From JAPLFM01 sp964650885 (GTDB lineage: Bacteria; Bacteroidota; Ignavibacteria; Kapaibacteriales; UBA2268): a DNA stretch of 36,654 nt. The translations under genes and the position numbers were made by a program. Below the pieces are notes generated by a model. It was given only the letters and a program-made list of their open reading frames with translations, had not been told where the DNA came from and ran no database searches. Positions 8,227 through 17,733 of the stretch are shown piece by piece (within the stretch, counting starts at the first letter, position 1; each line of letters starts with the position of its first letter). The DNA lies in assembly GCA_964650885.1 (NCBI GenBank), contig CAZYXG010000021.1:1-36654 (forward strand), written 5' to 3'.

Positions 8227-8536
8227 ACTGTATTTCAATGTTTTTTGCAAAAACAATTGTTATACATAAAAAGAAAATGATTTCTTCAAAGGAAGAAAAA
8301 AAGCTGTAAAGCTAGACAGAACTGAATTACAAAGAAAACTGTTTGTTGAAATTACATTCATTTATTAATAGAAATACATTTTTCTTTGAGTGATTTTGAC
8401 TTTACTACGTAAAATTTGACCTTTTGTTACACTTTCTATTAAAAAAGTGCATCAGATTAAAATTAGAATGAAAATGAAAAACAAAATATTTACACATACA
8501 AAACAAACAAATTTTAAAACTTTTCAAGGAGTTTCT
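8227..8536 (+). other. Leader region of the giant T9SS cargo gene
   Basis: These 310 bp hold no supported gene. An open stretch of about 32 codons at 8270-8370 (reading KENDFFKGRKKAVKLD...) lacks an ATG and could be a remnant of something lost. The last 100 bp should contain the promoter and leader of the cargo gene. The cargo frame is open back to a GTG at 8447, but the ATG at 8537 is a much better start. Confidence 0.5.
8526..8531 (+). promoter_or_regulatory. Strong Shine-Dalgarno deciding the start of the giant cargo gene
   Basis: AAGGAG lies five bases before the ATG at 8537, the best-matching ribosome binding site noticed in the window. The ATG opens directly into a signal peptide (MKKYIILFVFLLGIF). 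It therefore excludes the longer GTG-initiated reading frame beginning at 8447. Confidence 0.8.
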
Positions 8537-11500
8537 ATGAAAAAGTATATAATACTTTTTGTCTTCTTGTTGGGAATATTCGCTACAAGCGAGTCATTTG
8601 CGAGAAGAAGTAGTTATAACCCAATTACTCAAAACCCGCCTTTGACAACTTTCCCAATGGCATTCCAAGAGCTTACACAGCTCACTACTCCAGGTGCGCC
8701 TCCAACGATGAACACCTCTAACCAAAGTAATCCTCAGATTTCTACTGGATATTACTTTGTTGATGGTGATGACAATGCACCTGCATTATGGTTACCTCAA
8801 GATCAATTCCAGGATACCAACGTAAACCCTTCTTATTGGAGAAAGGTTGACAGAGGACCAAGAATGCAAGATTCTGCTAACTGGTTTTCTGAAACATATA
8901 GAAAAGCAGGTGTAGGATATTCGTTCTTTAGAAATCCAGCTTTGCCAACACAAAATAATGGTAATTTCTTCGCAAATGGTGTTCCTTATGGTACTGACTC
9001 AACTGATGATGCGATTGCTGGACCAATTCCAATCAATATTGCAAAAGACTTTTACTTTAATGGTATTCGCTATGACTCAGTATATATTTCTACTAATGGT
9101 GTAATTGCACTAACAAATAGAAGATATACTTACGAAACAGCAGAAGGTCCAGATTTCGGAAAAAGAAAAATTCTTCAAAACTCTAGAACTGGTGCTTACG
9201 ACCCACAATCAATGGATTGGTTTGTTGGTCAAACATTAGCTCCAGGTTCTGGTTTCCCAATTCAAAATAGAAACAGATGGAAAGCTGGTGATAATAGTGG
9301 TTTAAATGATCTTGTTCAAGATGACTTTGGTTATACTTACTCTGTATTGGGTGGGTCTTCAACTACATCAAACTGGGCAGGTAATCCTCCTAATACTCAA
9401 GCAGGTATAAGAAGTAGAGGTGCTGGTGGTATCAATAATTCAATCCAAAACACCTTTAAAACAGCTTTGATTGCTCCTTTTTGGGGTGACAATATGCTTT
9501 CTTCATATAATGCAAAAGAAAATAAAGTTGAAGAACATGGTGTAGTTTGGGTAAAAAATGATCCAGATAACTTTAAATTTATTGTTTACTACAAAAACTT
9601 ACAACCAAAAGGTTCGAAAAGTACTTTATATGGTGGAGTAACTTTAGGCCCAGACTTAAGAAATGGTGATCCTAACTATGTTGTTGGTTCAGCTCAAGTA
9701 GTCTTGAATGCAAGCGATAGTAGTGTTGCAATTAACTACAGACTTTTCACTGGTCAAGTAATTGTTGGTGGTCGTCCTTTCCCTGCTGCAGATTTATTCC
9801 GTTGGAATACAGCTTGCGGTGTTAGAGGTTTTGGTCGTCACGTAAACTTTAACAGAACTGGTGTATCTCCATCTGCAATGCCAGATTCATCATTGTTTGA
9901 ATATGAGCAATACACTTACTACTGGAACTTCCAACAAAACATGGTTGGTTATCCAAGAGATTTCTTTAGAATTAAATTCAAACAATGGAAAAATACATTA
10001 AGAGTAGCAGATATTCAATATCGTGTTAGAAAACAAGATCCTGCTGCCGATAATGCATTTACTGTTATTGTTCCAACTACTAAAGCAAACAACTATGAGT
10101 TACTTGCTGGTGAAGAAAAATTAGGTGCAATTCAGCCAGTTGCCATAATTCAAAACTTGTCAAATGACGTTCAAGGTCCTAATGGTATCAATTATCAAGA
10201 ACAAGACTTTGTATTTCAAAGTAGATTCATTATTGTAAATCAAGCAACAGGTCGCTTTGTTTATAATAGCTTGGTGCCAATTGATAGAACATGTTTGAAT
10301 ATTGTTAGCCCTAATTGGATTGACTGTAACGATAACGCTGATGTAAAAGTTAGATATACTACAATTACTAAAGTTGGTGCTGACTATGTTGCTACTGATA
10401 AAGTTTACCAAGGTAATAATGGTTACAATGCTAAACTAAGAAATGGTTTGCCTCCTTATGAATTCGCTCAAATATTCTTCCCTCCTTGGGAACCGAATGA
10501 GTTTTCTGAAAGTGGTACTCCTCCAAGATTGAATAATATTGGTAGAATGAAAGCATTTATTATTGCTGTACCTACTAATCCAATTGGCGATGACCCAAGC
10601 GCTTACAAAGATACTTGGCCATTCGATGATACTACTAGTGTTAACTTGTTTGTAATGAAAAGATTAGATCAATTTGTTGATGATGTAACAGAGTACCATA
10701 TTATTGGTCAAACTTATATGCCATCAGTTTACAAATGGGTTAATATTAACGCAGACGTACTTTCTGGTGATGACGTTTCACGCTATCCTTTGGCACCTCG
10801 TGGTGAATACAAAGCAGATAACAACAAAAACTTGAGCTTGTTCTCTCCAGTTATTCACATGAATAGAAAAACTTTAGATGATTTAGAGCCATCTAATGCT
10901 GAGCCAAACATACAAGGTGGAGACGAATTACGTTCTTACCCAATTGATATGAGAACTAGAACTGGTTCATTACTTTCTCTTTCAGTACAAAGAGTAACTA
11001 ACAAAAATGATTGGGAACGTGGATATGGCGATGGTGTATTAGTTGGTCCAGAACCTCGTACAGTATTGAATGGTGATGTATTTACTCCTTGGAATAATGG
11101 TAGTTCCGTTTCTTCTCAATTTGCAACTCAAAATAGAGGTGATAGAATTATTGTGAACTTTGCAAGACCTTCTGATAATAGAGTTCAAAATATTACTAAC
11201 TTAGAGGCAGACAGATGGAGATTCCACCCAAGAAGACAAGGTGCTCTAACTGAGGTATTAAATGACGCATTGAGAATATTTGGTGCTGGTGGTTATGCAG
11301 TAGGTTTCTTAGAAAACGATAGAGATTCTGCACTTGCTCAACCTGATCCAACTACTTCAAGATTGAACAGTTTGAGAGCTAACATTTATGATGATGGTTT
11401 TGACTTTGAATACAAAAAATACTTCGTTGCAATTCCTGATACATTTATAAAATGGAGAGCTGACGGTGCGAGAAACTTTAGATTTAGAATCAGAGTAGCT

Positions 11501-13441
11501 GCAATTAAAGATCAGAAATGTCCAGATTGTATTGATGATGATGCGGACGATTTCTATGTAGATAACGTTAGAATACTTTTCAAAACAAAAGAGCAAACAG
11601 ATATCGAAGTAAGTTCATGTAAAATTATTTGGCCTTACACTCAAGTACCTGCTACTCAAGCACAAAATATTCCAGTTCGTGTAAAAATTAGTAATAACAC
11701 TACTGTTAATGCTCCTTTCTACACAGTAAAAACTATAATATACAAAAACTACAATGGACCAAGTGACGTCCCTGTTTACTGCCGTATTGAACCTGTACCT
11801 AGCCATGAGCCAGGTATTGAATTCGATTTGAAAATGCCAAACTTTAATGGTAGAAATTCAGGCGAAGGTAAATATAGAATGGTAGCAATTTGCTCTGTAG
11901 TTGGTGGAGACTTAGAACCAAGAAATGATACTACTTACTCAGAATTCGAGTTGAAATTCGGTTCTACAATTGCTTACGATCCAATTGCAACTACTCCTGT
12001 TAACGATGTATCTCCAGGCTTCTCTGGCGGTAGAGTTGGACGTGGTTTGAATATTGAAGGTTATGCTTCTGGTGGAGCGGGTTCTACTTTTGGTCAGTCT
12101 GGTGGATATAGCATTGATGAAGCAATTGGAACAACTGGTGGATCAATTTCTGGTCAAATAGCCATGAAATTTGAATTACAAAATGCTGACACTATTTACG
12201 GATACCAAGCTAACTTTGGTACTGCCAATCAAGCACTTGATGATATTGCTTTTGCAGTTTACAAAGATGCTGGTGATTTGCCTGGTGCAATGATTGTTGA
12301 ATCATTAATCTTTAGATTCCGTGGTAAAGATGATATTACTAACAAAGTTGAAATCGGGAAATATGTTAATTACATTATTACTGATAATAACAACACTCCA
12401 GTTCCTTTAGTATTGCCAGCTGGTAAATATTGGGCGTCTATTTCTCAGCTAGGTCAAACAGGTCTTGAGTTATGTGCTTCTATCTCTCGTAGTGCAATTC
12501 GTACTATGTCAGTTGGTATTCAAGCTCCTATCACAGTTGTTCGTCCAGTTGGTGCAGCAGGTATTGCTTTAAACATTCACAAAGAATTTAGAACTTTGAC
12601 TAACAATGGTAGCTTGATTAATAATAATTACTTTGCATTAGAAAACTCTCGTGGTTCTGCTAGCTGGTTGTCATTTACTCCAGGTCAAGGTAATGGAGCT
12701 TATTCTCACTTACACCACTTTGGAAGACTTTCTGATAACTTAACTCTATCACTTACTCGTGGCTCTTGGATTCCTCATATCCGTCCATTCTTAGGTAATA
12801 AAGCTTCAGCTGCAAAAATTGATTATCAACCTTGCCCTGATACAATTCCAGTAAATCTTACTTATTTTAACGGTAAGAAAAGAAATAATGGTATTGAATT
12901 ATTCTGGGAAACTGCTTCAGAAGAAAACTCTAGCAAATTCTTTATTGAAAAACGCAGAGATATTCAAACTGAAGAATTTGATTGGTCTCAAGTTGGTCAA
13001 GTAAAAGCAAATGGTAACACTAACTCAGTAAGTAACTATAACTGGTTCGATACTAAAGTTGCTCCTAGCGAAACTTACCAATACAGATTACGCCAAGTTG
13101 ATTTTGATGGTACTCAAAACTGTTACTCTTCTAATATCGTTACTATTAAATACGATAATGAAGCTGAATTGGAATTGTCTCCAAACTCTCCAAATCCATT
13201 TACTGCTAATACTAACATATCTTTTGTGTTACCACAAAACGGTGCTGCTAAATTAGAAGTAATGGACATCTTTGGAAACGTATTGAAAACAATCACTAAC
13301 ACTAACTTAAATGCTGGCCCTCATACAATGAAATGGGATGGTAGAGATGCAACTGGTGCTGAAATGAATACTGGTACTTACATTACTAAGTTGACTTTCG
13401 GTGATAAATCACTTACATCTAAGATGAGTTTAGTTAAATAA
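8537..13441 (+). CDS. Giant secreted T9SS cargo protein (about 1,634 residues)
   Basis: This is the largest gene here. The product starts with a signal peptide (MKKYIILFVFLLGIFATSESFA) and ends in a type A T9SS sorting domain at about residues 1545-1634: SPNSPNPFTANTNISFVLP, then LEVMDIFGNVLKTI, MKWDGRDATG, GTYITKLTFGDKSLTSKMSLVK. Before it, about 1437-1530 is an Fn3-like module (PVNLTYFNGKKRNNGIELFWETASEENSSKFFIEKR) often seen just ahead of such tails. The rest is beta-rich, Asn/Gly/Thr-rich and low in cysteine, with YISTNGVIAL near the N-terminus resembling other secreted FCB surface proteins. I see no protease, glycosidase or other catalytic motif. It probably crosses the inner membrane by Sec and the outer membrane by the T9SS, with PorU (31155-35240) or a relative removing the tail. 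Strong ribosome binding site and own terminator suggest high expression as a single gene. A surface-layer, adhesin or matrix role is a guess. Confidence 0.9.
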   Translation: MKKYIILFVFLLGIFATSESFARRSSYNPITQNPPLTTFPMAFQELTQLTTPGAPPTMNTSNQSNPQISTGYYFVDGDDNAPALWLPQDQFQDTNVNPSYWRKVDRGPRMQDSANWFSETYRKAGVGYSFFRNPALPTQNNGNFFANGVPYGTDSTDDAIAGPIPINIAKDFYFNGIRYDSVYISTNGVIALTNRRYTYETAEGPDFGKRKILQNSRTGAYDPQSMDWFVGQTLAPGSGFPIQNRNRWKAGDNSGLNDLVQDDFGYTYSVLGGSSTTSNWAGNPPNTQAGIRSRGAGGINNSIQNTFKTALIAPFWGDNMLSSYNAKENKVEEHGVVWVKNDPDNFKFIVYYKNLQPKGSKSTLYGGVTLGPDLRNGDPNYVVGSAQVVLNASDSSVAINYRLFTGQVIVGGRPFPAADLFRWNTACGVRGFGRHVNFNRTGVSPSAMPDSSLFEYEQYTYYWNFQQNMVGYPRDFFRIKFKQWKNTLRVADIQYRVRKQDPAADNAFTVIVPTTKANNYELLAGEEKLGAIQPVAIIQNLSNDVQGPNGINYQEQDFVFQSRFIIVNQATGRFVYNSLVPIDRTCLNIVSPNWIDCNDNADVKVRYTTITKVGADYVATDKVYQGNNGYNAKLRNGLPPYEFAQIFFPPWEPNEFSESGTPPRLNNIGRMKAFIIAVPTNPIGDDPSAYKDTWPFDDTTSVNLFVMKRLDQFVDDVTEYHIIGQTYMPSVYKWVNINADVLSGDDVSRYPLAPRGEYKADNNKNLSLFSPVIHMNRKTLDDLEPSNAEPNIQGGDELRSYPIDMRTRTGSLLSLSVQRVTNKNDWERGYGDGVLVGPEPRTVLNGDVFTPWNNGSSVSSQFATQNRGDRIIVNFARPSDNRVQNITNLEADRWRFHPRRQGALTEVLNDALRIFGAGGYAVGFLENDRDSALAQPDPTTSRLNSLRANIYDDGFDFEYKKYFVAIPDTFIKWRADGARNFRFRIRVAAIKDQKCPDCIDDDADDFYVDNVRILFKTKEQTDIEVSSCKIIWPYTQVPATQAQNIPVRVKISNNTTVNAPFYTVKTIIYKNYNGPSDVPVYCRIEPVPSHEPGIEFDLKMPNFNGRNSGEGKYRMVAICSVVGGDLEPRNDTTYSEFELKFGSTIAYDPIATTPVNDVSPGFSGGRVGRGLNIEGYASGGAGSTFGQSGGYSIDEAIGTTGGSISGQIAMKFELQNADTIYGYQANFGTANQALDDIAFAVYKDAGDLPGAMIVESLIFRFRGKDDITNKVEIGKYVNYIITDNNNTPVPLVLPAGKYWASISQLGQTGLELCASISRSAIRTMSVGIQAPITVVRPVGAAGIALNIHKEFRTLTNNGSLINNNYFALENSRGSASWLSFTPGQGNGAYSHLHHFGRLSDNLTLSLTRGSWIPHIRPFLGNKASAAKIDYQPCPDTIPVNLTYFNGKKRNNGIELFWETASEENSSKFFIEKRRDIQTEEFDWSQVGQVKANGNTNSVSNYNWFDTKVAPSETYQYRLRQVDFDGTQNCYSSNIVTIKYDNEAELELSPNSPNPFTANTNISFVLPQNGAAKLEVMDIFGNVLKTITNTNLNAGPHTMKWDGRDATGAEMNTGTYITKLTFGDKSLTSKMSLVK

Positions 13442-13464
13442 TTAAACACAACTTAGTAAAACTT

Positions 13465-13500
13465 AAAAGAGCTCTGATAGAAATATCAGAGCTCTTTTTT
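13465..13500 (+). terminator. Strong Rho-independent terminator of the giant cargo gene
   Basis: A perfect 12-bp stem (AGAGCTCTGATA at 13468-13479 with its complement at 13484-13495), extended by A-T pairs, has a GAAA tetraloop and is followed by a T run. It starts 24 bp after the cargo stop codon. Confidence 0.93.
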
Positions 13501-13539
13501 TATTTAAAATCAAAATATATTGTTGATTAGGAATAGGCA

Positions 13540-13571
13540 AAAAAAATAGCCATCTAATTTAAATGGCTATT
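13540..13571 (-). terminator. Rho-independent terminator of ppdK
   Basis: A 9-bp perfect stem (AATAGCCAT at 13545-13553, ATGGCTATT at 13563-13571) reads on the minus strand into a run of U (A run at 13540-13546). It lies about 30 bp beyond the ppdK stop and faces the terminator of the cargo gene, so the two convergent transcripts are separately closed. Confidence 0.78.
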
Positions 13572-13601
13572 AATAATAAAGTTGAAGAAAAAAACTATAA
13601 T

Positions 13602-16403
13602 TTATTTCTTAGCTTTAGATTTCTTTGATTTTGTTTTTTCTTCAATTTCTACAGGTGCAAATGCTTCCATATATGAAAACTGAATAGCTGCTCTCGCTCC
13701 TGCCAATCTAGCAATCGGTACTCTGAACGGAGAACAAGAAACATAGTTTAAACCAATTTGATGGCAGAACTCAATAGAGCTAGATTCACCACCATGTTCG
13801 CCACATATTCCCATTTTTAAATCTGGTTTTGTTTTGCGTCCGTATTCAACAGCGTGTTTCATTAGGAATCCTACGCCTTCTCTATCTATTGATTCAAATG
13901 GATCTTTTTGATATATTTCATTTTCCACATAATATGGCAAAAACTTTCCTGAATCATCTCTACTTAAGCCCAAAGTAGTTTGAGTTAAATCATTAGTGCC
14001 AAAAGAGAAGAAATCTGCGTGTTTAGCTATTTCACCAGCTGTTATTGCACCACGTGGTACTTCTATCATTGTGCCAACTTGGTATTTTATTTCTGTATTG
14101 TTTGCTTCCATTACTTCTTTTGCTACTCTATGAACTATTTGAACTTGGTTCTCTAGTTCTTTTGTATGTCCTACTAATGGAATCATAATTTCTGGTGAGA
14201 CAGAAACCTTAGATTTTCTTGTCTCAATTACTGCCTCAAATATAGCTCGGCACTGCATTTCTGTTATTTCTGGAAATAAGATTCCTAATCGGCAACCACG
14301 GAAGCCAAGCATTGGGTTTAACTCGTGTAGGAAACTAACCCTTTCTTTTACTTGCTTAGGCAACAAACCAAACTCTTTTGCCAACTGTCTCTGTCCTGCT
14401 TCATCGCTTTCGTGAGGTAAAAATTCGTGCAATGGCGGGTCTATTAAACGTATTGTTACTGGTTTGCCTTTCATAGCAAAGAACAAATCTCTGAAATCGG
14501 ATCGTTGCATTGGTAATAATTTAGCTAATGCTCTTTTTCGTTCTTCAACTGAATTGGATAGAATCATTTCTCGCATTACATCAATTTTTCCATCGCCAAA
14601 GAACATGTGTTCTGTGCGGCAAAGTCCAATACCTTCTGCTCCAAAAGCAATTGCATTCTCAGCTTGGTCAGCTTGGTCAGCATTTGTACGGATGCCAATT
14701 TTTCTAAATTGATCTGCCCAAGTCATTATTTGGTCGTAAATTTGGTAAGTAGGGGAATCTGATGCCTTTATAGTTTTAGTAATTAATACTTGTAAAACAT
14801 CACTAGGTTTTGTTGGAACTCTGCCCTCTATCACTTCGCCAGTAGAACCGTCTAAAGATAGATATTGTCCTTCTTGAATTACTTTGTCAGAATCTTCAAA
14901 TCTAATTGTACGTTCTTTGTAATCTATTCTAAGTGTGCTGCAACCAGCAACGCAAACTTTACCCATTTGGCGAGCAACTAAGGCAGCATGGCTTGTCATA
15001 CCGCCACGAGATGTAAGAATGCCCTCGGAAACGTGCATACCTTCAATATCTTCTGGTGAAGTTTCAATTCTAACTAAAATAACTGGTTCGCCTCGTTTCG
15101 ATAATTCGGCTGCATCTTGGGCGTTGAATACTACTTTTCCAGTGGATGCACCAGGCCCAGCATTTAAGCCACGAGCTAATAATTTACCATTTCTAATTGC
15201 GTTTTCTTTTTCTTTTTTGTCGAAAACTGGACGTAACAATTGGCTAAGTTGTTCTGGTTCTATTCGCATTAAAGCTTCTTCAGGGGTTATTAACCCTTCA
15301 CTTACCATATCTACAGCTATTTGTATAGCAGCTACGGCAGTTCGCTTACCTATTCGGCATTGCAACATATAGAGTTTGCTTTCTTGAATTGTAAATTCTA
15401 TATCGAGCATATCTCTATAATGAGTTTCGAGAATACCTCGAATATTCATTAGTTCATTGAAAGCTGCTTCATCTACTGTTTTTAATTTTTCTATTGGCTC
15501 TGGTGTACGAGTTCCTGCCACAACGTCTTCACCTTGTGCATTCATTAGATATTCGCCATAGAAATAGTTTTCTCCAGTGGCAGCATCACGAGTGAACGCA
15601 ACTCCAGTACCTGAAGATTCTCCTAAATTTCCGAACACCATTGCTTGAATATTAACAGCAGTTCCCCAATTTTCAGGAATGCAATTCAATCGGCGATATA
15701 TAATAGCCCTATCGTTCATCCAAGAATTAAATACTGCTCCAATTGCACCCCATAGTTGTTTGTATGGGTCTTCTGGGAAGTCTTTTCCAGTTTGTTGTTT
15801 AATTAATTTTTTATATTCTGCGACAATTTCTTTTAAATCTTTGGCTGTTAGCTCAGTATCGAATTTGACTTTGCGAGCTATTTTTTTATTTTCTAATATT
15901 TCTTCAAATGGGTCTATTGAGTCTTTGCCTTCTGGTCTTACTCCCAAAACAACATCGCCATACATAGAAACGAATCTGCGATATGAATCATAAGCAAAAC
16001 GTTCATTCTTAGTGCGAGCTATTAAACCCTTGATTGTGCTATCGTTCAAACCCAAATTTAATATAGTATCCATCATACCAGGCATTGAGGCACGAGAGCC
16101 AGAGCGAACCGAAACAAGCAAAGGCGTAGATTTATCGCCAAACTTGAAGCCAAGTTCTTTTTCAATTCTTTTTATTGAATCTTTAACTTCTTTTTCAAGT
16201 GATTTAGGATACGACTTGTTGTTTGCATAAAAGTAGGTGCAAACATCTGTTGTTATAGTAAATCCTGGAGGTACAGGCAATCCAATGAGTACCATTTCGG
16301 CAAGGTTTGCACCTTTGCCACCGAGTAAATCTTTCATACTGCCGTTGCCATCGGCTTGCCCATTACCAAAGTAATAGACTGTTTTTTCAGATTGTTTTGC
16401 CAC
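13602..16403 (-). CDS. ppdK: Pyruvate, phosphate dikinase
   Basis: PPDK interconverts pyruvate, ATP and phosphate with phosphoenolpyruvate, AMP and pyrophosphate in the cytoplasm. The 933-residue product carries all three domains: the ATP-grasp nucleotide-binding domain (GGKGANLAEM at about 28-37, SVRSGSRASMPGMMDT at about 98-113), the swivelling phosphohistidine domain with catalytic His472 in GGMTSHAALVARQMGKVCV, and the C-terminal PEP/pyruvate TIM barrel with GLCRTEHMFF, IPLVGHTKEL, SFGTNDLTQ and the catalytic cysteine (about 867) in GICGEHGGE. The C-terminus ends in a Lys-rich tail (KTKSKKSKAKK). The start is GTG at 16403, the only start giving the usual N-terminus (VYYFGNGQADG) and preceded by TTAGG at suitable spacing. 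It is monocistronic and divergent from the mltB-like gene. It may serve glycolysis or gluconeogenesis depending on the host's pyrophosphate economy. Confidence 0.98.
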   Translation of the reverse strand: MAKQSEKTVYYFGNGQADGNGSMKDLLGGKGANLAEMVLIGLPVPPGFTITTDVCTYFYANNKSYPKSLEKEVKDSIKRIEKELGFKFGDKSTPLLVSVRSGSRASMPGMMDTILNLGLNDSTIKGLIARTKNERFAYDSYRRFVSMYGDVVLGVRPEGKDSIDPFEEILENKKIARKVKFDTELTAKDLKEIVAEYKKLIKQQTGKDFPEDPYKQLWGAIGAVFNSWMNDRAIIYRRLNCIPENWGTAVNIQAMVFGNLGESSGTGVAFTRDAATGENYFYGEYLMNAQGEDVVAGTRTPEPIEKLKTVDEAAFNELMNIRGILETHYRDMLDIEFTIQESKLYMLQCRIGKRTAVAAIQIAVDMVSEGLITPEEALMRIEPEQLSQLLRPVFDKKEKENAIRNGKLLARGLNAGPGASTGKVVFNAQDAAELSKRGEPVILVRIETSPEDIEGMHVSEGILTSRGGMTSHAALVARQMGKVCVAGCSTLRIDYKERTIRFEDSDKVIQEGQYLSLDGSTGEVIEGRVPTKPSDVLQVLITKTIKASDSPTYQIYDQIMTWADQFRKIGIRTNADQADQAENAIAFGAEGIGLCRTEHMFFGDGKIDVMREMILSNSVEERKRALAKLLPMQRSDFRDLFFAMKGKPVTIRLIDPPLHEFLPHESDEAGQRQLAKEFGLLPKQVKERVSFLHELNPMLGFRGCRLGILFPEITEMQCRAIFEAVIETRKSKVSVSPEIMIPLVGHTKELENQVQIVHRVAKEVMEANNTEIKYQVGTMIEVPRGAITAGEIAKHADFFSFGTNDLTQTTLGLSRDDSGKFLPYYVENEIYQKDPFESIDREGVGFLMKHAVEYGRKTKPDLKMGICGEHGGESSSIEFCHQIGLNYVSCSPFRVPIARLAGARAAIQFSYMEAFAPVEIEEKTKSKKSKAKK

Positions 16404-16516
16404 AATAACCTAACGTGAATAATAACGAGACTAAAGATGCAAAATAACTAATAGAATTGTGATTTTCATAACGAAATTTCAGAATTTAGACGAAAGATTT
16501 ACACTTTTAATCACAG

Positions 16517-16543
16517 TTTTAATTTGTCATTGACAAATTAAAA
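16517..16543. promoter_or_regulatory. Perfect 12-bp inverted repeat, candidate operator
   Basis: TTTTAATTTGTC and its exact complement GACAAATTAAAA flank a 3-bp centre (ATT). It lies between two divergent genes, so neither transcript ends here and a terminator role makes little sense. The inner TTTGTC-ATT-GACAAA core looks like the binding site of a dimeric transcription factor. Whether it controls ppdK, the lytic transglycosylase or both is not visible. Confidence 0.5.
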
Positions 16544-16745
16544 ATTAGATTTTATGTTTAACTAAATTTGTTTATGAATTTGTGTCCATTTTTGTTGTAA
16601 GTTTATTTGTTATAAATTACTTGTATCACTGTAATAGTGGATATTCTTATAAGTATGGCGTTGAAAAATGAATATTACAATAATAAATTAAAATCTAATT
16701 AATTTTGATAATTGTAAATATATTTTTGCTAAATTCGTTGTAACT

Positions 16746-16768
16746 AAATAACACTTTTTGTGTTATTT
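16746..16768 (+). promoter_or_regulatory. Hairpin just upstream of the mltB-like gene
   Basis: A perfect 9-bp inverted repeat (AAATAACAC / GTGTTATTT, five-T loop) ends 26 bp before the ATG at 16795. No T run follows, so it is not a typical terminator. It could be an operator or a leader hairpin affecting expression. Confidence 0.35.
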
Positions 16769-16794
16769 ATAAAAGAAGCAATCCAAAAACCAAA

Positions 16795-17718
16795 ATGAAT
16801 AAATTTAGAAACATATTTACAATACGCTATGCATCAGTACTGATGGTGTTTGCTGTTGCTTTGTTATTCACTTTTAGCTCGCAAGTGCAGTCTTTGGGCT
16901 CTAAGTCCGAAAAAGAGCTTTTTTTTGAGCCAGTTATCAATCAATTGGCTATTCGTGGGGTTAGCAAGGAATTTATTGACAAACTTATGAACGATGAAAA
17001 TACTAATTTTAATGAAAAATTAGTGAAAATCAATGTAATAAGTGGTATGACTAAAAGTAATTCTCCTTATGAAAAGCTATACAATGCTGCATCTGTTAAA
17101 AAATCTAAAACATTTTTAGAAGAAAATGATTCTGTACTAACTGAAGCACAAGAAAAGTATGGAGTACCTAAAGAAATAATCACTTCGCTACTTTGGATAG
17201 AAACTAAACACGGCGACTATCTGGGCAACAATCATTTGCCGAGTGTTTTTCTTTCTGTAGCTATGGCTGGCGAAACTGATTATAAAAACCAAAACATTCA
17301 GAATTTGACTAATAGCTTTGAAGGTAATTCCGATGAATTGCCTGAACTTTTGGTAAAGCTGAACCAACGCACAAAGAAAAAAGTAGATTGGGCTTTGAAT
17401 GAACTCGTGTCACTTGAAAAATTAGACAAAGTTTGTCCAAAACCTGCCAATAAACTCTATGGCTCTTGGGCAGGAGCATTTGGTATGCCTCAGTTCTTGC
17501 CATCAAGCTATTTGCAATGGGCAGTAGATGGAGATGGTAATGGTAAAATTGATTTATTCAATAAAGTTGATGCCATTTATTCAGTTGCTAATTATTTGAA
17601 AACCAATGGCTGGAAAACAGAAAGTCCAGAAGCACAGCGTACTGCAGTTTTTCATTATAACAATAGTACAGACTATGTTAATGCAGTACTTACCTTGGCA
17701 GAAAAGATAAAGATTTAA
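16795..17718 (+). CDS. MltB-like lytic murein transglycosylase
   Basis: A 307-residue secreted peptidoglycan-cleaving enzyme of the MltB (SLT domain 2) family. It would cut the glycan strand between N-acetylmuramic acid and N-acetylglucosamine, leaving a 1,6-anhydro end. The N-terminal hydrophobic segment (about 12-31) is a signal peptide or membrane anchor; there is no lipobox. The catalytic glutamate is Glu136 in YGVPKEIITSLLWIETKHGDY. The family signature is at about 223-239 (GSWAGAFGMPQFLPSSY), followed by DGDGNGKIDLF and the C-terminal HYNNSTDYVNAVLTLAEKI. No peptidoglycan-binding domain is attached. The ATG is preceded by a hairpin and lacks a clear ribosome binding site. The gene is followed at once by a terminator. 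A housekeeping cell-wall role is likely. Confidence 0.93.
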   Translation: MNKFRNIFTIRYASVLMVFAVALLFTFSSQVQSLGSKSEKELFFEPVINQLAIRGVSKEFIDKLMNDENTNFNEKLVKINVISGMTKSNSPYEKLYNAASVKKSKTFLEENDSVLTEAQEKYGVPKEIITSLLWIETKHGDYLGNNHLPSVFLSVAMAGETDYKNQNIQNLTNSFEGNSDELPELLVKLNQRTKKKVDWALNELVSLEKLDKVCPKPANKLYGSWAGAFGMPQFLPSSYLQWAVDGDGNGKIDLFNKVDAIYSVANYLKTNGWKTESPEAQRTAVFHYNNSTDYVNAVLTLAEKIKI

Positions 17719-17733
17719 AATTATTATTAATCG

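Larger units (their letters stand above)
16404..16794. other. Divergent intergenic region between ppdK and the mltB-like gene
   Basis: These 391 bp hold no gene. They must contain both divergent promoters. Two inverted repeats are conspicuous and listed separately (16517-16543 and 16746-16768). The remainder is very AT-rich without clear structure. Confidence 0.6.

Noticed and set aside
8447..8536. Upstream GTG start adding 30 residues to the giant T9SS cargo gene
   Set aside because: The ATG at 8537 has a near-perfect Shine-Dalgarno and begins a clean signal peptide; the extension would put 30 polar basic residues before it.
14935..15372. 145-codon open frame antisense to ppdK
   Set aside because: It is opposite the phosphohistidine domain of ppdK; shadow frames of this size are expected there.
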